Positions 1 to 5,257 of a stretch of DNA of 6,364 nucleotides are shown piece by piece (position 1 is the stretch's first letter; each line of letters begins with the position of its first letter). The stretch spans positions 1-6,364 of the forward strand of contig DAOTTW010000029.1 of the NCBI GenBank assembly GCA_034437615.1, in the 5' to 3' direction. Source of the DNA: DAOTTW01 sp034437615. GTDB taxonomy: Bacteria > Chloroflexota > Anaerolineae > Aggregatilineales > Phototrophicaceae. The notes under the pieces are model-generated. The model was not told the DNA's origin. It did not search any database and worked only from the letters and a program-made list of their open reading frames with translations. The position numbers and the translations under genes were made by a program.

Positions 1-1
1 A

Positions 2-586
2 CGGGGCTGGCCGTTTGCGCTTGCAGCGATCATCAGCGCCCTGTATTTGCGCAGTAGCCTGATTCTGCTGGAACAGTTCGGCAGCATAGCGCAAGTCGGG
101 GTGTATGCGGCAGCGTGGCGCTTTGTGGATGCAGGGGTGTTGCTGGCGCGGGCCTTCTTTGATGCGCTATTCCCGATGTTGGCTGGTTTGGCAGCAGAAG
201 CGGAGCGCTTGCGGCGTTTGTTTCGGCGTGTCCTGCTGGGGCTGGCGTTGGCTGGGGCCGCGTTCGCTGTTGGCGCGTCGTTGCTCGCTGAACCGATCAT
301 CAGCCTGACGTATGGCGCAGACTTTGCCGCATCGGTGCCTGTGCTGCGTTTGGCGGCGTGGTCATTGCTGCCACTGCTGCTGAAAAACGGCCTGATCGTC
401 TACCATTACGCGCAGGGCCACGAAAGCCGCGTGAATCGTGTGTTGCTGCTGACGTTGCTGCTGCGGGTTGTGCTCAGCTTGTGGCTGATACCGGCATCGG
501 GCGCATCAGGGGCTGTGTGGGCCAATCTGCTATCGGATGCTGTCGGTGCGCTGCTGTTATCAGTAAACCGTAATGACCCTTTGTGA
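2..586 (+). CDS. Polysaccharide/oligosaccharide flippase, C-terminal part (5'-truncated by window)
   Basis: Likely a multi-helix inner-membrane transporter of the MATE-like/Wzx (polysaccharide biosynthesis protein) superfamily, which moves lipid-linked sugars across the membrane. The frame is open to the left edge, so the real start lies outside the window; the TTG at 47 is internal. The visible 194 residues alternate hydrophobic helices with short basic loops (for example RLRRLFRR). Family-like stretches are the helix with VGVYAAAWRFVDAG, the motif EPIISLTYGADF followed by PVLRLAAWSLLP, and the final GASGAVWANLLSDAVGALLL. These recur in C-terminal halves of flippases as YG..Y..A...L..L. The C-terminus is short: after the last helix only NRNDPL remains, so the tail may have been trimmed when the AT-rich spacer arose. 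The exact substrate cannot be inferred. A lipid II flippase or another MATE-like exporter is the main alternative. Confidence 0.8.
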   Translation, partial: RGWPFALAAIISALYLRSSLILLEQFGSIAQVGVYAAAWRFVDAGVLLARAFFDALFPMLAGLAAEAERLRRLFRRVLLGLALAGAAFAVGASLLAEPIISLTYGADFAASVPVLRLAAWSLLPLLLKNGLIVYHYAQGHESRVNRVLLLTLLLRVVLSLWLIPASGASGAVWANLLSDAVGALLLSVNRNDPL

Positions 587-608
587 TAATCAATGATACG
601 TATATAAT
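581..608 (+). promoter_or_regulatory. Candidate sigma70-type promoter upstream of the HIT gene
   Basis: A perfect TATAAT (603-608) lies 16 bases after TTGTGA (581-586), which matches 4 of 6 bases of the -35 consensus. The -35 overlaps the flippase stop codon. Transcription would start near 615 and carry the palindromic repeat at 657-714 in a leader of about 150 bases before the HIT-DUF2087 gene. This rests on pattern matching only. AT-rich spacers produce such matches by chance, although this one is strong. Confidence 0.45.
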
Positions 609-656
609 GATCGTCTCGTATGTAATGGAGACAGCAAAACGAGTTCAGATGATTTG

Positions 657-714
657 TGTAGGGACGCCATTCCTGGCGTCCGCAGTTGGCGGACACGGCA
701 AGCCGTGTCCCTAC
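657..714 (+). repeat. Palindromic intergenic repeat, two hairpin modules (copy A)
   Basis: The element has two adjacent hairpins inside an outer inverted repeat. The outer arms are GTAGGGAC (658-665) and GTCCCTAC (707-714), exact reverse complements. Module L is GACGCCA-TTCC-TGGCGTC (663-680). Module R is GGACACGG-CAAG-CCGTGTCC (691-710), with a perfect 8-bp stem. The whole can fold as a cruciform or a three-way junction. Related modules occur at 1624-1650, 1810-1836 and 1857-1876. It resembles the short dispersed palindromes (REP/MITE-like) found in many environmental genomes. It encodes no protein and probably lies in the leader of the next gene. Confidence 0.85.
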
Positions 715-749
715 GAGCATGTGGATTTGTTTTCGTCTATCCATAAGAC

Positions 750-767
750 AAGGAGCAAGACATCATA
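750..767 (+). promoter_or_regulatory. Ribosome binding site and non-canonical start (ATA/ATC) of the HIT gene
   Basis: AAGGAG (750-755) is a strong Shine-Dalgarno sequence, 6 bases before ATC (762-764) and 9 bases before ATA (765-767), both in the HIT frame. The frame is closed by TAA at 744-746, and there is no ATG, GTG or TTG before GTG 891. A start at 891 would drop the conserved CPLC segment. A second good SD-like AGGAGG (868-873) is 17 bases from GTG 891, too far to serve it well, and it is explained by the codons for QEDE. Confidence 0.55.
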
Positions 768-1586
768 AGGGACCAGTGGGTTTCACGCGACGAATGGCAA
801 CGCAAATTAAGCAATGCGGATGGTGCATGTCCGTTATGTGCATTCATCAAAGCCCAAAACCACACTCAGGAGGACGAACACGGTTTTACAGTGGCCGAGC
901 TAGAGCGCGGTACGCTGCGCCTGATGCGCAATCAGTGGGTGCGTGGTTATTGTATGCTGATCGCCAAAAAGCACTACACCGAGCCATTTCAGATGTATGA
1001 TGCAGAACGCACGCTGTTCTTCGAGGATATGAGCCGCGCCGCGCAAGCCATGCAGCAAGTATTTGCGCCGGATAAGCTGAATTATGAGCTACTCGGCAAT
1101 GAACAACCACACCTGCACGTACACCTGAAACCGCGTTACATCGGTGATCCGGTGCCGCATGGTCGTATGCCAGCGAACCGCGAAACCGTCCACCTGTCTG
1201 ATGGCGACTATTGGCGGCTTGTGGGTGATTTACGCGAGGCACTCGGTATGATCCGTGAGCGTGTGAACGATCCGCTGCTGGTCAATCTGCTGGATAATCA
1301 AGGCCGCGTGATAGATTGGCCGCATCCAAAGTCATCCGACAAGCAAATGGCTGTGCGGCGTTATTTAGCATCACGCTTTGAAGCAGGCCGCGAATATACA
1401 GAGCGTGAGGTTAACGAACTACTGAAACGCTGGCACATCTTTGAGGATTGGGCGTTGCTGCGGCGCGAACTGTTCATGCATCGCTTTTTGAAGCGCATGA
1501 AAGATGGTAGCGCCTATTGGCTGAACGAAAATCCAGAGCCAGAGGCAGCGCCGGATATGCAGCAGGACTCGAAGAATTCAACTTGA
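765..1586 (+). CDS. HIT-family nucleotide hydrolase/transferase fused to a DUF2087 domain
   Basis: About 273 residues if started at ATA 765 (231 if started at GTG 891). The N-terminal half is a HIT domain. It has a CPLC pair (residues 22-25), the strand LRLMRNQWVRGYCMLIAKKHYTE, then NYELLGNEQP followed by HLHVHLKPR, the histidine triad (H116, H118, H120). HIT proteins hydrolyse or transfer nucleotidyl groups through the middle histidine in the cytosol; the CPLC pair may bind zinc as in some members. After a linker, residues about 186-253 match DUF2087: RRYLASRFEAGREYTEREVNELLKRW in outline, then LLRRELF and a DGSAYW end. DUF2087 is usually seen in or beside regulators and looks like a small winged-helix-type domain. 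The fusion suggests a nucleotide-dependent regulatory or sensing role, which is inference. It has its own candidate promoter and no tightly linked partner. The acidic tail after the DUF looks disordered. Confidence 0.85.
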   Translation: MRDQWVSRDEWQRKLSNADGACPLCAFIKAQNHTQEDEHGFTVAELERGTLRLMRNQWVRGYCMLIAKKHYTEPFQMYDAERTLFFEDMSRAAQAMQQVFAPDKLNYELLGNEQPHLHVHLKPRYIGDPVPHGRMPANRETVHLSDGDYWRLVGDLREALGMIRERVNDPLLVNLLDNQGRVIDWPHPKSSDKQMAVRRYLASRFEAGREYTEREVNELLKRWHIFEDWALLRRELFMHRFLKRMKDGSAYWLNENPEPEAAPDMQQDSKNST

Positions 1587-1604
1587 ACCGCTGTTGCCGA
1601 GCGC

Positions 1605-1631
1605 GTCCCTACAGAATGCGGTTGTAGGGAC
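1605..1631 (+). repeat. 9-bp inverted repeat after the HIT gene
   Basis: GTCCCTACA (1605-1613) and TGTAGGGAC (1623-1631) are exact reverse complements around a 9-base loop. The arms equal the outer arms of the 657-714 element, so this is probably the junction of two decayed copies. It begins 18 bases past the HIT stop and could form a 3' hairpin in the mRNA. No T-run follows, so it is not called a terminator. Confidence 0.7.
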
Positions 1632-1836
1632 ACCGTTCATGGCGTCCGCCGAAAATCAACTCAGCCCGAAAGCTGATTTGCGTATTGCACCTATCCCCTG
1701 CATAATCAACTAAAATGCATCCATCTATAGAACAATCCATAGAACAATGAAACCACGAAGGCACAAGGGGTAGAACCACAGGAAAACGTGGACAGTCAAA
1801 TTTGACAACAGCGGACGCCAAGAATGGCGTGCCTAC
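1624..1836. mobile_element. MITE-like unit of about 213 bp framed by imperfect terminal inverted repeats
   Basis: The left end (1624-1650) begins GTAGGGACACCGTTCATGG. The right end (1810-1836), read on the minus strand, begins GTAGGCACGCCATTCTTGG. The ends agree at most positions over about 27 bases, and both match module L of the 657-714 element. The interior carries no coding signal and no transposase. This could be a non-autonomous element or simply two L-type repeats in opposite orientation. No target-site duplication was recognised. Confidence 0.4.
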
Positions 1837-1896
1837 GTTTCACAGTGGTCATGTAGGGACACGGCTTGCCGTGTCCACCGCAAAAAACTTTGCGGT
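1810..1896 (-). repeat. Palindromic repeat cluster (copy C): L-type, R-type and ACCGCAAA hairpins
   Basis: Three hairpins lie in a row: GACGCCA-AGAA-TGGCGT (from 1814), GGACACGG-CTTG-CCGTGTCC (1857-1876) and ACCGCAAA-AAAC-TTTGCGGT (1877-1896). The first two are the reverse complements of modules L and R of the 657-714 element. Their order is L then R, not the R-L order that simple inversion of the whole element would give. This indicates module shuffling or a junction between neighbouring copies. Confidence 0.75.
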
Positions 1897-1962
1897 CTTC
1901 GCGGTTTGGATTGTTCGTGATGCCCATTGGACGCGCAGTAGACAAGAAGAAAGACGCCTGAC

Positions 1963-3003
1963 GTGCACCTGAAACGCCTGCTCAACCTAGCCCCAAGCCT
2001 GACCGGAGAGCGTTTACACAGCCTGCCCTTGCTCGTGCTCTACCTGACGGATGGCTGCAATAGCCGCTGTACGATGTGTGACATCTGGCAAAATCCGCGC
2101 AAAAATATGCCGCTGGCGCTGGTCGATAGCCTTGCTGATGCCTGTGGTGAATTGGGCGTAAAGCATGTGTTGCTCAGTGGCGGCGAAGCCATGCAGCATC
2201 CACAGTGGCCAGGGATTGCAGCGCGTTTTCGTTCGGCTGGGGCGCGTGTGATGCTGCTGACGAACGCGCTGTATCTGCGCAAGCAAGCCGATGATGTGAT
2301 TGCGAACGTGGATGAAGTCATCGTCAGCTTAGATGCTGGCACCCCAGCGACCTATGAAGCGATTCGTGGCGTGGATGCGTTTGATTTGGTACTGGATGGC
2401 GTGCGTGCGCTACGGTCTGCCGGCTTGCCTGTGACCACGCGTAGCACGATTCAACGCCTGAACTATCACGAGATGCCGCAGATCGTTGATACGGCGCTGG
2501 CTGTGGATGTTAATACGATTAGCTTCTTGGCGGTGGATGTGGCCAATGATCTAGCCTTCGGCCAGCGTGATCTAGGGCAGCCTGTGCAGGCATCCCCTGC
2601 CCTGCAAGCCGACGACATCGACCCGCTGGCGTCTGTGCTGGATGACCTGGAAGCACGTTATGTAGAGTGCTTTCAGAGTGGCCGCATCGCAGAATCCCCG
2701 ACGAAGCTGCGCCGCACATTGCTGGATTATTTCGGCGCGCTGCATGGCCTGCGTGAATTTGCCGCGCCGCGCTGCAACGCGCCCCATTTCAGCACGGTGG
2801 TAGGTGTGGATGGCACCTTGCAACCCTGCTATTTTCTACCAGCTTATGGGCGCTTGCAGCCGCACGGCGCACCCTTGCCAGACGCGATTAACTGGGATGC
2901 AGCCAGGCAACTGCGGCAGGCATATCGTCAGGGGCAACGCCGTGAATGTGCGCGTTGTGTCTGCCCTTTGTACAAAAGCCCGCGTAATCTGGTACAAATG
3001 TAG
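1963..3003 (+). CDS. Radical SAM protein with SPASM/Twitch-like C-terminus
   Basis: Encodes 346 residues from GTG 1963, the only NTG start after the in-frame TAG at 1939; a weak purine-rich RBS (AAGAAGAAAG) precedes it. The radical SAM core binds a 4Fe-4S cluster through CNSRCTMC (C32, C36, C39) and SAM through the GGE motif (73-75) in LLSGGEAMQHP. SLDAGTPATYEAIRG (from residue 122) is typical of MoaA/PqqE-like members. The C-terminus has more cysteines, C271 and C289 (GVDGTLQPC) and C329, C332, C334 (ECARCVCP), consistent with an auxiliary iron-sulfur cluster of SPASM or Twitch type. Such enzymes modify peptides, lipids, cofactors or nucleosides by radical chemistry. No precursor peptide gene is visible nearby, so a lipid, glycan or other small-molecule substrate is as likely. 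It is followed at 50 bases by a membrane protein and then a methyltransferase, probably co-transcribed. Confidence 0.9.
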   Translation: MHLKRLLNLAPSLTGERLHSLPLLVLYLTDGCNSRCTMCDIWQNPRKNMPLALVDSLADACGELGVKHVLLSGGEAMQHPQWPGIAARFRSAGARVMLLTNALYLRKQADDVIANVDEVIVSLDAGTPATYEAIRGVDAFDLVLDGVRALRSAGLPVTTRSTIQRLNYHEMPQIVDTALAVDVNTISFLAVDVANDLAFGQRDLGQPVQASPALQADDIDPLASVLDDLEARYVECFQSGRIAESPTKLRRTLLDYFGALHGLREFAAPRCNAPHFSTVVGVDGTLQPCYFLPAYGRLQPHGAPLPDAINWDAARQLRQAYRQGQRRECARCVCPLYKSPRNLVQM

Positions 3004-3053
3004 GGCTAATGCAGAGCTTTGGACGCTGAACAGTCTGTACTGAGGCATTAACG

Positions 3054-3527
3054 ATGACGTGGTTTGTGATTGTGGCGACGCTCATATTGCTGGGGCTGAT
3101 GATCCGCTCCTGGTTGATTGTACTGGGCCTCTATAAAGACCCCATCTTTAACGTTTTCGAGCGTTACGGCGAAGAAAGGCTCTACGTCCCGTTAGTGTCG
3201 CTGATTTTGTGGACGGGTGCATTTAGCCTGTTCGTATTGGTAACGTTTTTCGGCGTCCAAATGCTAGCAATACCGCTGTTCTTTGCGGCGCTGCCTGCGG
3301 CTTACCTTTATCCGTATTTTCGACGTTTCGTTAGACGGCATCACGACTGGTTTATGCGCTATCCACGCTGGTATCAGCGCTTACAGCACATGACCGAGCG
3401 TGAAGAACGTCGCCGTTTAGCCTATATGTGGTTGCGCTTGCCCGCTGGAACGCGCCTGATCTACAATGCCAGCGATCAGTATTTCGAGCAGTGGCGCGAT
3501 CTGGTGCTGCTGACGATTTCGCGCTAA
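3054..3527 (+). CDS. Small membrane protein of unknown function (three helices, basic C-terminal domain)
   Basis: Encodes 157 residues from ATG 3054, with a modest GAGG (3042-3045) 8 bases upstream. I do not recognise a family. Hydrophobic segments lie at residues about 3-25, 46-68 and 70-88. An arginine-rich stretch (FRRFVRRHHDWFMRYPRWYQRL) and a charged segment (TEREERRRLAYMWLRL) follow, so the C-terminal 70 residues should be cytosolic by the positive-inside rule. The gene sits between the radical SAM and methyltransferase genes. Its stop codon overlaps the SD of the methyltransferase, so translation is probably coupled. It may tether or assist those enzymes at the membrane, but this comes only from position. 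Codon usage and GC match the neighbours, which supports a real gene. Confidence 0.8.
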   Translation: MTWFVIVATLILLGLMIRSWLIVLGLYKDPIFNVFERYGEERLYVPLVSLILWTGAFSLFVLVTFFGVQMLAIPLFFAALPAAYLYPYFRRFVRRHHDWFMRYPRWYQRLQHMTEREERRRLAYMWLRLPAGTRLIYNASDQYFEQWRDLVLLTISR

Positions 3528-3542
3528 GGTGCTTGGCTCATG
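3526..3542 (+). promoter_or_regulatory. RBS overlapping the upstream stop codon (translational coupling)
   Basis: AAGG (3526-3529) sits partly inside the TAA stop (3525-3527) of the small membrane protein gene. It lies 10 bases before ATG 3540 of the methyltransferase. This layout favours re-initiation by the same ribosomes and near-equal synthesis of the two proteins. Confidence 0.5.
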
Positions 3543-4187
3543 TTGCGCCGTTTTGCACGTCGTCTGTTGCCACAAACGCTAAACAGTGTCGATGCCTATG
3601 CGCTGTGGGCCGAGCGATACCCAGCGCAGGCGCACAATGCCCTGATGCAAGCCGAACAAGCCGCTATGCTGGCGCTACTGCCGAACCTGAGCGGGCGTGT
3701 GGTGCTGGATTTGGCGTGTGGCACGGGACGCTATGGCTTGATTGCGCAAGCGGCGGGAGCGCGGCGCGTGCTGGGGCTGGATAACAGCGCGGCGATGTTG
3801 CAGCGGGCCGAATTTGCGCCCCTGGTGCTAGCGACGACGGAGCGCATCCCATTAGCGTCGGCATCGGTGGATGTGATCCTGTGTGGTCTGGCGTTGGGGC
3901 ACTTGCCGCAATTAACGCTCACGATGCAGGAGATTGGCCGCGTATTGCGGCCCGGTGGTAGCGCGTTGATTAGCGATTTCCACCCCTTTTTGGCGCTGAA
4001 CGGGGCACAGCGCACATTTCAAGCACAAGACGGCCAAACCTATGCCGTTGAGCATTACCCCCACCTCTATGCGGATTACCACCAAACATCATCGGATGCA
4101 GACTTGCGTATAGAAGCCGTGCGTGAGCCTGTGCTGGATGCGGGCACGTCGCCAGTTGTGCTGGTGCTGCATCTGCTGAGAATTTAA
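3540..4187 (+). CDS. Class I SAM-dependent methyltransferase (Methyltransf_11 type)
   Basis: Encodes 215 residues with a Rossmann-fold SAM site. Motif I is VVLDLACGTGRYG (residues 54-66), and the acidic end of strand 2 is D81 in VLGLDNSAAML. Next come IPLASASVDVILCGLALGHL (the motif II region, about 103-122) and VLRPGGSALISDFHP (motif III). The N-terminal segment with YALWAERYPAQAHN resembles UbiE/BioC-like methyltransferases. The substrate is unknown, and the HPF segment after motif III does not settle it. The length is on the short side for the family, but the terminal VVLVLHLLRI forms the expected last strand, so the gene appears intact. Gene order suggests that it works in the same pathway as the radical SAM protein and its membrane partner, perhaps methylating an envelope lipid or a product of that enzyme. 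The stop meets a convergent minus-strand frame. Confidence 0.88.
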   Translation: MLRRFARRLLPQTLNSVDAYALWAERYPAQAHNALMQAEQAAMLALLPNLSGRVVLDLACGTGRYGLIAQAAGARRVLGLDNSAAMLQRAEFAPLVLATTERIPLASASVDVILCGLALGHLPQLTLTMQEIGRVLRPGGSALISDFHPFLALNGAQRTFQAQDGQTYAVEHYPHLYADYHQTSSDADLRIEAVREPVLDAGTSPVVLVLHLLRI

Positions 4188-4315
4188 GATTTGCGGAAGA
4201 AGAGCACATAAACGCCCAGCAGCACACCCATCACCAGCGGCGGCAACAACAGCGAGGCCAACAACCGCGCCAGGTCATCCGCGCCTGCGAAATGACCCCT
4301 CACGTTTGACCTCAT
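4184..4315 (-). pseudogene. 43-codon frame with one membrane helix: gene remnant or microprotein
   Basis: Read on the minus strand from ATG 4315 to TAA 4184, this encodes an N-terminus MRSNVRGHFAGADDLARLL. A strong hydrophobic helix (LASLLLPPLVMGVLLGVYVL) and a tail FFRKS follow, a typical C-terminal transmembrane end. Its stop codon overlaps the methyltransferase stop in a TTAA, as in convergent genes. There is no clear SD upstream. The frame continues past the ATG with no helix signal until a stop inside the AT-rich region. The sharp composition drop starts at its 5' end, so it may be the 3' end of a membrane-protein gene whose body was replaced. A genuine small membrane protein is the alternative. 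Confidence 0.35.
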
Positions 4316-4320
4316 TGTGA

Positions 4321-4339
4321 AGTTTGTCCCCGACAAATT
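4321..4339. repeat. Short perfect hairpin at the composition boundary
   Basis: TTTGTC (4323-4328) and GACAAA (4332-4337) are exact reverse complements around CCC. A G-T and an A-T pair extend the stem to 8. It lies between the convergent gene ends and the AT-rich promoter region. It could be a weak terminator or a binding site; no T-run follows, so its role is open. Confidence 0.45.
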
Positions 4340-4391
4340 AATCCTTAAGCTTTAACACATGCTTTGTTTTATGTCCTTTTTGTCTTTATAG

Positions 4392-4415
4392 CGTAAGGTT
4401 TTTGTTAACCTTGCG
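4392..4415. promoter_or_regulatory. Inverted repeat overlapping the candidate promoter (possible operator)
   Basis: CGTAAGGTT (4392-4400) pairs with AACCTTGCG (4407-4415) over 9 positions with one G-T wobble and a 6-base loop, TTTGTT. Its right arm overlaps the candidate -35 at 4411-4416. A dimeric repressor site is therefore plausible, as is an RNA hairpin if transcription begins further upstream. Confidence 0.35.
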
Positions 4416-4439
4416 TTACCTTCGTAGACGTGTCATAAT
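4411..4439 (+). promoter_or_regulatory. Candidate extended -10 promoter for the membrane/VWA gene pair
   Basis: CATAAT (4434-4439) is preceded directly by TGT (4431-4433), which gives the extended -10 pattern TGN. TTGCGT (4411-4416) lies 17 bases upstream as a poor -35 (3 of 6). Transcription would begin near 4446, leaving a leader of about 36 bases before ATG 4482. This is a pattern match in an AT-rich spacer and has not been tested. Confidence 0.4.
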
Positions 4440-4481
4440 TCAAGTTACCACATTTTCCTTGCAGTGAATTGAGTGACCTTG

Positions 4482-5225
4482 ATGGCTGACAACGCTGAGC
4501 ATCAGCATTCTGGATCGAACAAACTAAACAAAAACCAATCCATTCTAATTAGCATCGTCATTATTATTATTATTACTTTATTTATTGCTTTGCTAATATG
4601 GAATTACGAAATAGTTGTTGAGGCGATAGGTGCAGCTGCAACCTTTGTTGAGTTTATTGACGCACTGGAAGATATTATCCCTATTTTGGGTTTTATCTGC
4701 CCTCCTTTTGCACTTATTATTGTAATTGTAAAAAAACATATATTAATACGTAGTACCTTGATTCTCTCCGCAGTGATATTGTTCGGCGTTTTTGTGGCGG
4801 CTAGCATCAGGCAAGAGCCACCAGTCAAAGGCAAAATTGGTATACAGCCAACGGCTACCACCGAGGTAATAGAGACGCCTGGAATGCCGAATTATAGCGC
4901 ACGCATCGCCACCGAGCAGGTTTGTCCTACCATCGTATGCGATGGCCAGCGCTTTGAGGATGCCATCAGCAATCTGAACGCTGAGATAACCTTTGTGCCC
5001 ATCGCCCGCACAATCGCTGGGCCATCCAATCAGGTACAGATACAGGTGTCCGTCAGTGCATTGCTCCTAGTGGCGGGTCTGAATTCCGCCTCTGAACAGG
5101 CCCTACTGGCGATGCCATCATCAGACGTGTGCTCCCTATGGGTAGAAAAAAGCGCAGTCGAGAGCGCTATGACCACAAATATCTATAGCGATTTACCCTT
5201 GCGGGCAGATACAGACTGTAATTGA
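4482..5225 (+). CDS. Three-helix membrane protein with a cysteine-containing extracytoplasmic domain (unknown family)
   Basis: Encodes 247 residues from ATG 4482; GTG 4473 would add three. A weak GAGTGA lies 5 bases before the ATG. I do not recognise a family. A polar, lysine-containing N-terminus (1-20) is followed by helices at about 20-40 (isoleucine-rich), 65-83 and 91-109. The VKKHILIR loop between helices 2 and 3 fits the cytosol, so the C-terminal 135 residues should face outside. That part begins with a Pro/Thr linker (IQPTATTEVIETPGMP) and then holds four cysteines (C148, C153, C217, C246) in a mixed domain, possibly two disulfides. The helix region is much richer in A/T than upstream genes; the extracytoplasmic part is nearer normal. 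A secreted VWA protein gene begins 29 bases downstream with its own good RBS. The two are probably one operon, with this protein as a possible membrane anchor for the other. Confidence 0.75.
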   Translation: MADNAEHQHSGSNKLNKNQSILISIVIIIIITLFIALLIWNYEIVVEAIGAAATFVEFIDALEDIIPILGFICPPFALIIVIVKKHILIRSTLILSAVILFGVFVAASIRQEPPVKGKIGIQPTATTEVIETPGMPNYSARIATEQVCPTIVCDGQRFEDAISNLNAEITFVPIARTIAGPSNQVQIQVSVSALLLVAGLNSASEQALLAMPSSDVCSLWVEKSAVESAMTTNIYSDLPLRADTDCN

Positions 5226-5244
5226 TCATTGTACTTCAAACATC

Positions 5245-5257
5245 GGAGAAGACTATG
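5245..5257 (+). promoter_or_regulatory. Shine-Dalgarno site of the VWA gene
   Basis: GGAG (5245-5248) lies 6 bases before ATG 5255. Together with the signal peptide that starts exactly there, it fixes the start of the VWA gene. The 29-base gap from the upstream stop shows no promoter or terminator, which supports co-transcription. Confidence 0.7.

Larger units (their letters stand above)
1587..1962. other. 376-base gene-free spacer filled with decayed inverted repeats
   Basis: I find no credible gene here; a 70-codon minus-strand frame across 1609-1821 has no family features and is made of repeat sequence. The spacer holds a GTCCCTACA/TGTAGGGAC hairpin (1605-1631), two L-type modules in opposite orientation (1624-1650, 1810-1836), an R-type hairpin (1857-1876) and an ACCGCAAA/TTTGCGGT hairpin (1877-1896). 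It also has an imperfect AAATCAACT/AGCTGATTT stem (1653-1679) and a direct repeat ATAGAACAAT (1727-1736 and 1739-1748). An imperfect inverted pair, AAACCACGAAGGC (1750-1762) and GTCTTCGCGGTTT (1895-1907), matches at 11 of 13 positions and resembles the dispersed CACGAAGG/CTTCGTGG-type repeats of environmental genomes. No convincing promoter is visible before the radical SAM gene. Confidence 0.7.

Noticed and set aside
583..1000. Short + strand frames at 583-768 and 686-1000
   Set aside because: They run through the palindromic repeat and out of frame across the HIT coding region. They have no family features and no RBS.
886..1242. 118-codon minus-strand frame opposite the HIT gene
   Set aside because: It is antisense to clearly conserved HIT sequence and has an Ala/Arg/His-rich composition typical of a shadow frame.
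891..1586. GTG 891 as the true start of the HIT gene
   Set aside because: It would cut off the CPLC segment and the start of the HIT fold, and the nearest SD (868-873) is 17 bases away. It remains a fallback if the upstream start is dead.
1605..1631. Intrinsic terminator after the HIT gene
   Set aside because: The stem is good, but no run of T follows and the arms match the dispersed repeat, so it is listed as a repeat.
1609..1821. 70-codon minus-strand frame in the repeat spacer
   Set aside because: It consists of repeat ends and spacer sequence, with no RBS and no recognisable domain.
657..1896. CRISPR array
   Set aside because: The repeats are few, inverted, of mixed type and irregularly spaced, with no regular spacer length and no cas genes.
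2014..2823. Several minus-strand frames opposite the radical SAM gene
   Set aside because: The + strand carries all radical SAM motifs in one frame; these are complements of its codons.
3004..3053. TAATGC/GCATTA pair between the radical SAM and membrane protein genes as a terminator
   Set aside because: There are only 6 bp around a 32-base loop and no T-run, so it is too weak to call.
3428..3784. 118-codon + frame spanning the end of the membrane protein gene and the start of the methyltransferase gene
   Set aside because: It overlaps two better genes in another frame and is Ala/Cys/Arg-rich without motifs.
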